Positions 27,304-36,095 of a stretch of 64,000 nucleotides of DNA are shown piece after piece. The notes under the pieces were generated by a model, which worked only from the letters and a program-made list of their open reading frames with translations, had not been told where the DNA came from and made no database searches. The position numbers and the translations under genes are program-made. Origin of the DNA: Bog-756 sp963704615 (lineage in GTDB: Bacteria; Actinomycetota; Acidimicrobiia; Acidimicrobiales; RAAP-2). The first letter of the stretch is position 1. Each line of letters opens with the position of its first letter. The stretch is from NCBI GenBank assembly GCA_963704615.1, contig OY969923.1, positions 1,054,001 to 1,118,000 of the forward strand. Reading direction: 5' to 3'.

Positions 27304-28467
27304 ATGAGCGCGCTGATCGGAGACGCCCTGGAGGCCCGGCAGCAACGGCTGGTCCGGGTGCGCGACCGCATGGACGAGCTGGGCGTCGACGCCCTCCTCC
27401 TCTCCCATGGCGCCGACCTCCCCTGGCTGACCGGCTACCGGGCCATGCCCCTGGAGCGCCTGACGATGTTGGTGCTGCCGGTATCCGGGGACCCGGTCCT
27501 GGTCGTCCCCGCCCTGGAGGCGCCCCGGGTGGTGGCGGCTGACGGGCTCTTCTCGCTGCTGCCCTGGTCGGACGCCGAGGACCCGGTCGATCGGGTGGTC
27601 TCCCTCCTGACCGTCCCTGGCGGAGCGGGTGTCCCTGTCCCTGCCCGGCTGGCCATCTCCGACCGGGCGTGGACCACCACGGTACTGGCGCTCCAGCGCC
27701 GGTTGCCCGGTGCCCAGTGGTTGGAGGCCTCGGTGGTCACGGCGCCGATCCGGGCGGTCAAGGACGCAGCCGAGATCGAGGCGCTGCGGATGGCCGGTGC
27801 CGCGGCTGATCGGGTGGCCGCCCTGTTGCAGTCCGGTGAGATCGGGCTCGTCGGCCGTACCGAGGCGGAGGTCTCGGCGCGGATCGCCGCCCTGCTGGTC
27901 GAGCAGGGCCATCAACATGTCAACTTTGCCATCGTGGGCAGCGGGCCCAATGCGGCCAGTCCTCATCACGAGCCGGGCGGGCGGGTCATCGGCCGGGACG
28001 AGACGGTGGTGTGTGACTTCGGTGGCAGCTACTCGCTCGACGGCGATGTCGGTTACTGCTCCGACATCACCCGGACCGTGATGACCGGACAACCCTCAGC
28101 GGAGATCGAGGAGTGCTATCAGGTGCTGCAGGTGGCGCAGCGGAGCGCGGTCGCCGCCGCCTGCTCGGGAGTCAGCGCCGAACATGTCGACAGCGTGGCC
28201 CGGTCGATCATCGACGAGGCCGGGTTCGGCGAGCTCTTCGTCCACCGGACCGGTCACGGCATCGGCATCGAGGAGCACGAGGACCCTTACCTGGTTGCTG
28301 GGAACACCGAGATCCTCCGGCCCGGGCATGCCTTCTCGGTCGAGCCCGGCATCTACTGGCCCGGGCGGTTCGGCATGCGGCTCGAGGACATCGTGGTGAT
28401 CGGGGAGGATGGTCGCCCCGAGCCCGTCAACTCCGCCGACCACCAGCTCATCGCGGTGGCGGGCTGA
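27304..28467 (+). CDS. M24 family metallopeptidase (Xaa-Pro peptidase-like)
   Basis: 387 residues with a creatinase-type N-terminal domain and a pita-bread catalytic domain. The metal ligands are visible: Asp in VCDFGGSYSLDG, Asp in YCSDITRTV, His in HRTGHGIGIEEH, Glu in SVEPGIYWPG and Glu in GMRLEDIVVI. It should remove N-terminal residues next to proline or act on a related amide. ATG 27304 follows the lipBA stop by 7 bases, so it may be cotranscribed with it; a functional link to lipoate is not evident. Confidence 0.88.
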   Translation: MSALIGDALEARQQRLVRVRDRMDELGVDALLLSHGADLPWLTGYRAMPLERLTMLVLPVSGDPVLVVPALEAPRVVAADGLFSLLPWSDAEDPVDRVVSLLTVPGGAGVPVPARLAISDRAWTTTVLALQRRLPGAQWLEASVVTAPIRAVKDAAEIEALRMAGAAADRVAALLQSGEIGLVGRTEAEVSARIAALLVEQGHQHVNFAIVGSGPNAASPHHEPGGRVIGRDETVVCDFGGSYSLDGDVGYCSDITRTVMTGQPSAEIEECYQVLQVAQRSAVAAACSGVSAEHVDSVARSIIDEAGFGELFVHRTGHGIGIEEHEDPYLVAGNTEILRPGHAFSVEPGIYWPGRFGMRLEDIVVIGEDGRPEPVNSADHQLIAVAG

Positions 28468-28485
28468 GAGCAGACAGGGGCAGGA

Positions 28486-29211
28486 ATGGACCTCGACATC
28501 CGCGGGAAAGCGGCTCTGGTGGTGGCGTCGTCGCGGGGTCTGGGTCGGGCGACCGCCGAATCCCTGGTCTCCGAGGGGGCGAGGGTGATGCTCTCCTCCC
28601 GCAACGCGGAGGCCTTGGCCGATGCCCAGGCTTCCCTGCGTTCACACGGCGGCGAGGTGGAGTCGTATGCGGCTGACATCACTGACGTGTCGGTACCGGC
28701 CACCCTGGTCGAGGCCACCGTGGCTGCCTTCGGCACCATCGACATCCTGGTCGCCAACGCCGGTGGCCCTCCACCGGGTCAGGCCCTCGATCTCGACGAC
28801 GCCTCTCTCGAAGCCGCGCTCAACGCCAACCTGATGTCGGCCGTCCGGCTGATCCGGGCCGCCGTCCCGATCATGCGCGGTCAGGGGTGGGGGAGGATGT
28901 GCTGCATCGCCTCCTACTCGGTGGTGCAGCCGGTCCCCGGTTTGGCGCTTTCCAACACTGCCCGGACCGGGCTGTGGGCGTGGGTGAAGACGGCTGCTCA
29001 TGACCTGGCCGCTGACGAGAGCGGCATCACCCTCAATCTGATCTGCCCGGGGCCACACGCCACCGACCGCATGCGCGAGCTCGGCGGATCGGGCGTCATG
29101 GGCGCCCCTGAGGATTTCGGCGACGTGGTTGCGTTCCTCTGCTCACAGCAGGCCGCGTTCATCAACGGCGCCGCGGTGGTGGTCGACGGAGGAGCGACGT
29201 TGGCGCTGTAG
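28486..29211 (+). CDS. SDR family protein with atypical catalytic residues
   Basis: 241 residues with the SDR nucleotide motif ASSRGLGRAT (14-23), NAGG (91-94) and the usual C-terminal INGAAVVVDGG. At the Tyr-x3-Lys position it instead reads LALSNTARTG, so Ser156 and Arg160 replace Tyr and Lys. This SN-x2-R variant occurs in some FabG-like proteins, whose activity is uncertain. It is probably NAD(P)-binding, but classical SDR catalysis should not be assumed. It starts 18 bases after the M24 peptidase gene. Confidence 0.8.
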   Translation: MDLDIRGKAALVVASSRGLGRATAESLVSEGARVMLSSRNAEALADAQASLRSHGGEVESYAADITDVSVPATLVEATVAAFGTIDILVANAGGPPPGQALDLDDASLEAALNANLMSAVRLIRAAVPIMRGQGWGRMCCIASYSVVQPVPGLALSNTARTGLWAWVKTAAHDLAADESGITLNLICPGPHATDRMRELGGSGVMGAPEDFGDVVAFLCSQQAAFINGAAVVVDGGATLAL

Positions 29212-29244
29212 GACCTCCGGGGCCGGCGTCGGCGGTGAGCCAAC

Positions 29245-29259
29245 CGGCACCGGGTGCCG
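29245..29259. terminator. short palindrome between convergent genes
   Basis: CGGCACC and GGTGCCG face each other around one base, between the convergent SDR and Pro-rich membrane protein genes. It could act as a bidirectional terminator, although a real RNA loop would use only about five pairs. Confidence 0.3.
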
Positions 29260-29281
29260 TGTCGGGTGGCGGGTGACGCGA

Positions 29282-29923
29282 TCAGGTTGGAGGGGGGGGC
29301 GGCGGAGGCGGTGGAGGCTGGACCAACAGGGGGAGCGACGACTGCGAGTCGGCTTCGGCTACCGGGACCGTGCCCGGCGGCGGCTCGGCCGTTTCACCGG
29401 CATGCGTTGGCCGGGCCGGGGCCGGAAGGTCGGGGGGAAGCCTCGGCATCGAGGGGATGGCCAGGTTCACAGCCGCCGGCTCGGCGGTCGGCGGTCGGTG
29501 CTCGACGGCCGTGGCCTGGTCGAACGCGGGTACCGGTCCGGCGAGCGAACGGTCGGCGGCCGCGAACGACGACGGCACCGGGAGGGGGGCCATCCCGCCG
29601 GCACCACGGGCCTTGGGGTTCGCCTTTGCCTCCCCGTCACGGCTCGACGACACGAATGAAGGGGCGAGGGGGCGCCCGCTCTCGGTCATCGGCGTCTCCA
29701 TGAGCGATGACCCCGGGGCACCGTGGCCGTAACGGGCGACATCGAAGTCGTAGAACCCTGAGCCTGCGGCCCTCCGCAGCTTCTGATTGCGAGAGCGCTT
29801 GGCCCGGATGATCACCAACAGGACGAACAAGATCACAGCGATGGCCACGACGTCCCACTCGATCGAGTGGGACCCGAGCCCTGAGGCAAACATCGTCCAC
29901 AGGTGACGATCAGTTGACTCCAT
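29282..29923 (-). CDS. single-pass membrane protein with Pro-rich tail, function unknown
   Basis: 213 residues. One transmembrane helix near residues 24-41 (VVAIAVILFVLLVIIRAKR) is followed by positive charges, so the long C-terminal part should be cytoplasmic. It is disordered and ends in ten consecutive prolines before a final Thr. The sequence GFYDFDVARYG after the membrane may be a short functional motif. ATG 29923 was chosen because TACCAT lies eight bases before it. I recognise no family. Confidence 0.6.
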   Translation of the reverse strand: MESTDRHLWTMFASGLGSHSIEWDVVAIAVILFVLLVIIRAKRSRNQKLRRAAGSGFYDFDVARYGHGAPGSSLMETPMTESGRPLAPSFVSSSRDGEAKANPKARGAGGMAPLPVPSSFAAADRSLAGPVPAFDQATAVEHRPPTAEPAAVNLAIPSMPRLPPDLPAPARPTHAGETAEPPPGTVPVAEADSQSSLPLLVQPPPPPPPPPPT

Positions 29924-29931
29924 ACCCAACA

Positions 29932-29937
29932 ATGGTA
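29932..29937 (-). promoter_or_regulatory. -10 box of the Pro-rich membrane protein gene
   Basis: Minus-strand TACCAT, eight bases, then ATG 29923; leaderless pattern. Confidence 0.45.
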
Positions 29938-30087
29938 CCGATCAGGTGCGTTTTACGCACTGATCCTCATGGATTTGCGTGCACCCGCCGCTGAGTCGAT
30001 GGTGCTCGTAGCTCGTTGAAATCGCCGCCGCCATCCCCGATGATCGCCCCGATCGACTCGACGAGAGTCGTGACGGCGGGACCGTGG

Positions 30088-33000
30088 CTAGGCCACGAAG
30101 TACTTGGCCTGAGGATGGGGGCAGATGATCGCCGTGGTCGTCTGCTCGGGAATGAGCTGGAAACCTTCGCTGACGTCCACCCCGATGCGGTCGGCTCCGA
30201 CGAGGTCGACAACCTTCCCGTTGTCCTGAAGCTCCGGACAGGCGGGATAGCCCCATGAGTACCTTCCGCCCCGGTACTTCTGGTGGAACAACCCGGTCAG
30301 GGTGGGGCCGTCCTCGTCGGCGAACCCCAGCTCCTCGCGGATGCGGCGATGCCAGTACTCAGCCAGCGCCTCGGCCATCTCGACACCGAGACCGTGCAGA
30401 TAGAGGTATTGCTGGTATTGGTCCTCGTCGAACAGCCGCTTGGCCTCCTCCGACACACGGGCGCCCATGGTGACCACCATGAAGCTGGCCCAGTCGGGGT
30501 CGCCGGAGTCAACCGAGCGGAAGAAGTCGCTGATGCACAGCCATGGCGCTTCGGTCTGTCGGGGGAAGGTGTAGCGCATCAGCTCGTCACGCCGACTCTC
30601 GTCCTCGTAGAGCACCAGGTCGTCGCCGTCGGCGTTGGCCGCGAAGTGGCCCCAGGCCACCTGGGGGACCAGCAGCTGCCCCGCCTTGGCCTTGGCCAGT
30701 TGCTCCCGGAACAGGCTTCGGACCCGTTCCTTGAAGGCGGGGTCCTTCTCGCCCTTCTCGGGACGGAAACCCCACTGGTTACGGAACAGCGCGGTCTCGT
30801 TGAGGTAGGCGGCAATGTCGTCGATGGGCATGCCCTTGGCCACCCGGCTCCCCAGGAACGGCGGCTTGAAGGTCGGGTTGTCGGCGGCGACCTCGGGCGA
30901 CCGGCGAGGCAGGGTTTCCCCCCGCCCGCGGGCCTCCTCTGCGGCCTGCTTGCGCAGCTCGCTCTTGCGAGGTCCGAGGTCGCGCCCACCGATGGCGGTA
31001 CCGAACTCCGGATCGTCCTCCCCCGAGCGACCCAGCTCCACCAGGCGGTCCATCGTGCGGAGGCCCTCGAAGGCGTCCTTGCCGTAGAACAGGCGCCCCT
31101 CGTAGACCTTGCGCAGGTCCCGCTCGACGTAGGTGCGGGTCAGGGCGGCGCCTCCCAGGATGACCGGGATGTGGGACAGGTTGCGGCGATTGAGCTCCTC
31201 GAGATTGTCCCGCATCACCAGCGTGGACTTGACCAGAAGTCCACTCATGCCGATGGCATCGGCGTTGGACTCCTCGAGAGCACTGACCATGTCGGCGATC
31301 CCGACCTTGATTCCCAGGTTCTTCACCGTGTAGCCGTTGTTGGTGAGGATGATGTCGACCAGGTTCTTGCCGATGTCGTGCACGTCGCCCTTGACCGTGG
31401 CCAGGACCATGACGCCCTTACCCCCCTGGTCGGCCTTCTCCATGTACGGCTCGAGGTAGGCCACCGCCGTCTTCATGGTCTCGGCCGACCCCAGGACGAA
31501 GGGGAGTTGCATCTCGCCGGAGGCGAACCGTTCGCCCACGGTCTTCATACCGGCCAGCAGGAAGTCGTTGATGATGACGAGTGGGGTGAAGCCACCGGCC
31601 ATGGCTTCGTCGAGATCGGCCTCGATACCATTGCGGTCCCCGTCCACGATCCGGTGCTCGAGCCGCTGCTCCACCGGCCACCCGGACCGGTCCTCCTTGG
31701 TCGTCGCGGTGGAGGCGGAGACTCCCTCGAAGATGGCCAGGAGCTCGCTCAGGGGGTCGTAGCCGTCGCGCCGGCGGTCGTAGACCAGGTCGAGGCAGAC
31801 CTCCTTCGCCCGGTCGTCGATCTTGGCCAGAGGAAGGATCTTGGAGGCGTGCACGATGGCCGCGTCGAGTCCGGCGGCGACGCATTCGTGCAGGAACACC
31901 GAATTGAGCACCTGTCGGGCGGCCGGGTTGAGGCCGAAGGACACGTTGGACAGTCCGAGGATGGTGTAGACGCCCGGAAGCTCGGTTTTGATCCGGCGGA
32001 TTCCTTCGATGGTCTCGATCCCGTCCCTGCGGCTCTCCTCCATGCCGGTGGACAGCGGGAGGGCCAGGGCATCGAACAGCAGGTCCTCGGGCCGCAGGCC
32101 GTAGCGCTCGATGGCGATGTCGTGGATGGCCTTGGCGGCCCGCAACTTCCACTCGGCGGTGCGGGCCTGCCCTTCGGTGTCGATGCACGTGCACACCACG
32201 GCGGCCCCGAACTCCTTGGCCAGGGTGAGGAAGGAGTCGAGGCGAGTACCGGGCTCGTCTCCTTCCTCGAGGTTGACCGAATTCATGACGGCCCGACCGC
32301 CGATCCAGGACAGCGCCGTCTCCACCACCGGGGCCTCGGTGGAGTCGACCATGAGCGGCGCGGTCGACTGGGTGGCGAACCGGGAGGCCACTTCTTCCAT
32401 GTCGGCCACACCGTCGGCACCGGTGTAATCCACGCACACGTCGATGAGGTGGGATCCCTCGGCGACCTGATCGCGGGCCATGGCCACGCAGGTGTCCCAG
32501 TCGCTTTCGAGCATGGCCTCCCGGAAGCGCTTCGAGCCGTTGGCGTTGGTCCTCTCGCCGACGACCAGGAACGAAGTGTCCTGGTCAAAGGGGACCTGGG
32601 TGTAGATGGAGGCGGCACCGGGCTCGGGTTCGGGATGGCGCGCCGCCGGGGTGAGTCCGGCACACGCCTCGACCACGGCGGCCAGGTGGGCCGGGGTCGT
32701 GCCACAGCACCCGCCGATCACCGTGATTCCCAGTTCGCTGACGAACTGACGATGGAACTCGGCCAACTGGTCCGGAGTGAGGTCGTAGTGCATGGCGCCG
32801 TCCACCACCGAAGGCAGCCCGGCGTTGGGCAGGCACGACACTGGGATGGCCGAGTGGCTGCTGAGATGGTGGAGCGGCTCGAACATCTCGGCCGGGCCGG
32901 TGGCACAGTTGAGCCCGATGACGTCGACGTCCATGGCGGCCAGCGCGCACAGTGCGGCGCCGACCTCGGTCCCGGGCAGCATGGTCCCGGTCAGCTCGAT

Positions 33001-33597
33001 GGTCACCTGTGTCTGGATGGGTAGGCGACGGCCGGCCGCCTTCATCGCCCGTCGGGCACCGTTGATGGCCGCCTTGGCCTGCAGCAGGTCGAAGACGGTC
33101 TCGATGATGATCAGGTCGACTCCCCCCTCGATGAGGGCCGCGGCCTGTTCGTGATAGGCGTCCCGCAGGTCGGCGTACCGGATCTGCCCGAGGGTCGGGA
33201 ACTTGGTGCCGGGCCCGATGCTCCCGGCCACCCAACGCGGCCGCTCCGGGGTCGACAAGTCATCGGCGGCCGCCCGGGCCAGGCGGGCCGCCGCCAGGTT
33301 GAGCTCATTGACCCGGTGGGCCTGGCCGTACTCGGCCAGGACGGGGGCGAAACCGCCGAATGTGTCGGTCTCCACCACATCGCATCCGACCTCGAAGAAG
33401 GACCGGTGGACCCGGTCCACCACGTCGGGGCGGCTGACCACTAGCAACTCGTTGCAACCCTCGAGCTCGGGACCGCCGAAGTCCTCGGCCGTCAGGTCGG
33501 CAAGCTGGATGTTGGTGCCCATCGCCCCGTCGAAGATCACCACCCGTTCCGAGATGGCCTGCAGGTAGCTCGAGGTCGGTGCGGGTTCAACGGTCAT
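30088..33597 (-). CDS. metH: cobalamin-dependent methionine synthase
   Basis: 1169 residues with all four modules: homocysteine S-methyltransferase domain (zinc ligands near 230 in LNCATGP and the pair near 296 in GGCCGTTP), pterin-binding domain (VVGERTNANGSKRF), B12 domain with the cobalt-ligand motif DVHDIGKN (His near 739), and the C-terminal AdoMet reactivation domain (RGGRYSWGYPACPEL). It transfers methyl from methyltetrahydrofolate to homocysteine. A TAGCCT box (33607-33612) lies nine bases before ATG 33597. No cobalamin riboswitch fits in the short upstream region. It is divergent from the adenosyltransferase gene. Confidence 0.95.
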   Translation of the reverse strand: MTVEPAPTSSYLQAISERVVIFDGAMGTNIQLADLTAEDFGGPELEGCNELLVVSRPDVVDRVHRSFFEVGCDVVETDTFGGFAPVLAEYGQAHRVNELNLAAARLARAAADDLSTPERPRWVAGSIGPGTKFPTLGQIRYADLRDAYHEQAAALIEGGVDLIIIETVFDLLQAKAAINGARRAMKAAGRRLPIQTQVTIELTGTMLPGTEVGAALCALAAMDVDVIGLNCATGPAEMFEPLHHLSSHSAIPVSCLPNAGLPSVVDGAMHYDLTPDQLAEFHRQFVSELGITVIGGCCGTTPAHLAAVVEACAGLTPAARHPEPEPGAASIYTQVPFDQDTSFLVVGERTNANGSKRFREAMLESDWDTCVAMARDQVAEGSHLIDVCVDYTGADGVADMEEVASRFATQSTAPLMVDSTEAPVVETALSWIGGRAVMNSVNLEEGDEPGTRLDSFLTLAKEFGAAVVCTCIDTEGQARTAEWKLRAAKAIHDIAIERYGLRPEDLLFDALALPLSTGMEESRRDGIETIEGIRRIKTELPGVYTILGLSNVSFGLNPAARQVLNSVFLHECVAAGLDAAIVHASKILPLAKIDDRAKEVCLDLVYDRRRDGYDPLSELLAIFEGVSASTATTKEDRSGWPVEQRLEHRIVDGDRNGIEADLDEAMAGGFTPLVIINDFLLAGMKTVGERFASGEMQLPFVLGSAETMKTAVAYLEPYMEKADQGGKGVMVLATVKGDVHDIGKNLVDIILTNNGYTVKNLGIKVGIADMVSALEESNADAIGMSGLLVKSTLVMRDNLEELNRRNLSHIPVILGGAALTRTYVERDLRKVYEGRLFYGKDAFEGLRTMDRLVELGRSGEDDPEFGTAIGGRDLGPRKSELRKQAAEEARGRGETLPRRSPEVAADNPTFKPPFLGSRVAKGMPIDDIAAYLNETALFRNQWGFRPEKGEKDPAFKERVRSLFREQLAKAKAGQLLVPQVAWGHFAANADGDDLVLYEDESRRDELMRYTFPRQTEAPWLCISDFFRSVDSGDPDWASFMVVTMGARVSEEAKRLFDEDQYQQYLYLHGLGVEMAEALAEYWHRRIREELGFADEDGPTLTGLFHQKYRGGRYSWGYPACPELQDNGKVVDLVGADRIGVDVSEGFQLIPEQTTTAIICPHPQAKYFVA

Positions 33598-33743
33598 GAC
33601 CCATCAAGGCTACCGGGCAGTCATGCCGCCACGGGCAAATGACGGTTCCCCGGGCCGGAGGCGGATGCACACCCCTTCCGATGGCCGGCTCGTCGAGTGG
33701 GGCGATGACCGATGTCGTTTAGCATCGTGCCGGTGATGACGCC

Positions 33744-34427
33744 GTGGTGAAGATCTATACGAAGACCGGCGACGACGGCACCACCGGGCTCCTCTACGGC
33801 GGCCGGATACGCAAGGACTCCCCGGCCATGCAGGTCACCGGAGCAGTGGACGAGGCCCAGGCCGCCATGGGCCTGGCCCGGGCGGAGACGGAACCCGGCT
33901 CCGAGCTCGACCAACTACTGACCAGGCTCGAGCGCGGCCTCTACGTGGTGATGGCCGAGCTGACCACCGACCCGTCCAACCGGTCGAAACTGACCCCGGA
34001 CACGACCCTGGTGACCGCCCGCATGGTCGTCGACCTCGAAGAGAACATCGACCAGCTGAAGGCGCGCTTCGAGATGCCGGGGGACTTCGTGGTCCCCGGG
34101 GCCAACCGGACCTCGGCCGCGCTGGACGTGGCCCGAACCGTGGTCCGCCGGGCCGAAAGGTTGGTGGTGTCGGCCCCCGTGGAGGGGTCTGAGGTGGGCC
34201 GGTACCTCAACCGCCTGTCCGACCTGTTGTGGGCCATGGCCCGCTGGACGGAAGGTGACCATCATCTGTTGGCCCGAGGCACGCCTCGCCACACGGTAAA
34301 GAAGGCGGCGAACAAAGCGGCGAACAAAGGAGTGAAGACGGCGGTGAAGAGACAAGGAGTGAAGAAGGCGACGAAGAAGGCGGCCGAGCCCGTCCGTCGG
34401 ACCGGGGCACGGCGGGGGTCGTCGTGA
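33744..34427 (+). CDS. PduO-type cob(I)alamin adenosyltransferase with Lys-rich tail
   Basis: 227 residues. Residues 1-185 are a PduO-type ATR (YTKTGDDGTTGLLYGG, FVVPGANRTSAALDVARTVVRRAER), which makes adenosylcobalamin, the cofactor of the mutase at 41 kb. The last 40 residues are an unusual Lys/Ala-rich tail with the repeat KAANKAANK and related pieces, resembling histone H1-like tails. GTG 33744 is the only workable start near the conserved N-terminus. Its stop overlaps the start of pepA. Confidence 0.88.
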   Translation: MVKIYTKTGDDGTTGLLYGGRIRKDSPAMQVTGAVDEAQAAMGLARAETEPGSELDQLLTRLERGLYVVMAELTTDPSNRSKLTPDTTLVTARMVVDLEENIDQLKARFEMPGDFVVPGANRTSAALDVARTVVRRAERLVVSAPVEGSEVGRYLNRLSDLLWAMARWTEGDHHLLARGTPRHTVKKAANKAANKGVKTAVKRQGVKKATKKAAEPVRRTGARRGSS

Positions 34428-36019
34428 ACATCGACGTCCTGACGGCCGACCGCCTCCCGAGGAACGTGGTGGCGTGGGGAGTACCGGTGACGGCCCACGA
34501 CGAGGGGCCACAGGTGGCGGCTCGGGTGGACGGGGCCGTGGCGGAGGTTGTCGGGCCGATCGAGCCCGATCCGGCGTGGTGCGCCCGTTACGGTTTCACC
34601 GGCAAGGTGGGCGAGACCCTGACCTTCCGGACCGCCGGACCGATCGACTCCTCGCCCGCCCCCTCGGCGCCGGGAACTGGGGAGGTTGTTCTGGTCGGGG
34701 TGGGCCCTCCCGCACTCCTCGCTGGTGACCGCGGGCTCGAGTCACTGCGGCGGGCGTCGGCCGCTTTCGTTCGAGCTGTGGGTCAGGGTGGGAGCGCCGC
34801 GTTCCTGCTCCCCGACACCGACATGGCCGTCGACCAGTCGACGGCGGCAGTGGCCGAGGGCGCAGTGCTCGCCTCCTACCGCTATCACGCCTACCGCAGC
34901 GGCGACGAAACCGGGTCCCTCGACGCCCTGGACATCGTTGTCGAGGACCCGGAGGCAACCGCCTCCGCCGTCGCCGGGGCCAACCGGGGGGCCCGAGTGG
35001 CCGAGTCGGTTGAGCTGGCTCGCGACCTGGTCAATGAGCCGCCCAGCTCGCTGACGCCCGAGAAGTTCGCCGAGGACTTCATCGAGCGCTTCGCCGGAAT
35101 CGGCGAACTGGACATCGAGGTCTGGGACGAGGACCGCATCACCACCGAGCGGCTCGGGGGACTGCTCGGGGTGGCCAGGGGCTCGAACCAGCCGCCCCGT
35201 CTGGTGCGGGTCGAATACCGGCCCGCCGATCCCATCGAGATCGACGGCCGGGTGCCTCACCTCGCCTTGGTGGGCAAGGGGATCACGTTCGACTCCGGGG
35301 GTCTGTCCCTCAAGTCGGCGACCGGTATGGAGACCATGAAGACCGACATGGGGGGCGCGGCCGCTGTCCTCAGTGCGGTGGACGCCGCCGCCGCCTTGGG
35401 GGCCCGCATCCGGATCACCGCCTTCGCACCGTTGACCGAGAACATGCCCGGCGGATCAGCCACCAAGCCCGGTGACGTGTTGACCACCCGCAGCGGGAAG
35501 ACCATCGAGGTGCTCAACACCGACGCCGAGGGCCGGCTGGTGCTGGCCGACGGCTTGACCCTGGCCGTCGAGGCCGGGCCGGACGCCATCGTCGATCTGG
35601 CCACTTTGACCGGAGCCGCCGTGGTCGCTCTGGGCAAGCAGATCGGCGGTCTGATCGGGAACGACGACGCCATCATCGAGGCGGTGCGGGTGGCTGGGGA
35701 AAAAGCGGGTGAACCCCTCTGGCCCCTGCCCCTGCCCGACGACTATCGCAGTCACATCGAGTCCGACATTGCCGACATGCGCAACATCGGTCGTCCGGGT
35801 GAAGCCGGGAGTATTGCCGCCGCCATGCTCCTGTCCGAATTCGTCGGTGAGGTGCCCTGGGCCCACCTCGACATCGCCGGGCCGGCCCGTTCGGACGAGG
35901 ACAGTCGCTACCTGGCCAAGGGTGGGACCGGCTTTGGCGTCCGCACCCTGGTCGCCCTGGTCTGCTCGGAACAGTTCGCCATCACCCTGGCCCGGGTGGG
36001 GCGGGCACCGGCATCCTGA
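34424..36019 (+). CDS. pepA: leucyl aminopeptidase (M17)
   Basis: 531 residues with the N-terminal macro-like domain and the catalytic M17 domain: metal-binding VGKGITFDSGGLSLK near 284, MKTDMGGAAAVL, and the signature NTDAEGRLVLADGL near 364. It releases N-terminal residues from peptides in the cytoplasm. The GTG start overlaps the adenosyltransferase stop by 4 bases, so they are coupled, although their functions are not obviously related. Confidence 0.92.
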   Translation: MNIDVLTADRLPRNVVAWGVPVTAHDEGPQVAARVDGAVAEVVGPIEPDPAWCARYGFTGKVGETLTFRTAGPIDSSPAPSAPGTGEVVLVGVGPPALLAGDRGLESLRRASAAFVRAVGQGGSAAFLLPDTDMAVDQSTAAVAEGAVLASYRYHAYRSGDETGSLDALDIVVEDPEATASAVAGANRGARVAESVELARDLVNEPPSSLTPEKFAEDFIERFAGIGELDIEVWDEDRITTERLGGLLGVARGSNQPPRLVRVEYRPADPIEIDGRVPHLALVGKGITFDSGGLSLKSATGMETMKTDMGGAAAVLSAVDAAAALGARIRITAFAPLTENMPGGSATKPGDVLTTRSGKTIEVLNTDAEGRLVLADGLTLAVEAGPDAIVDLATLTGAAVVALGKQIGGLIGNDDAIIEAVRVAGEKAGEPLWPLPLPDDYRSHIESDIADMRNIGRPGEAGSIAAAMLLSEFVGEVPWAHLDIAGPARSDEDSRYLAKGGTGFGVRTLVALVCSEQFAITLARVGRAPAS

Positions 36020-36083
36020 CCGACAGCGACGCAAGCGGTCGGCGGACGCAGGGGCAGGCCAGCGATGGCGCCCGTCGCTGCGG

Positions 36084-36089
36084 TACCTT
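36084..36089 (+). promoter_or_regulatory. -10 box of gpsA
   Basis: TACCTT followed by six bases and GTG 36096; no ribosome binding site. Confidence 0.5.
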
Positions 36090-36095
36090 CGTCGT

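Noticed and set aside
25053..27371. 772-codon open frame opposite sucB/lipBA
   Set aside because: Shadow frame opposite genes with clear catalytic motifs.
30283..33024. 913-codon open frame opposite metH
   Set aside because: Antisense shadow of a strongly conserved gene; composition (Gly, His, Arg, Asp-rich) is typical of the reverse strand of GC-rich coding DNA.
33598..33743. Possible cobalamin riboswitch between metH and the adenosyltransferase gene
   Set aside because: The gap is only 146 bases, metH has a -10 box nine bases from its ATG, and no B12-box-like sequence or long structure is visible.
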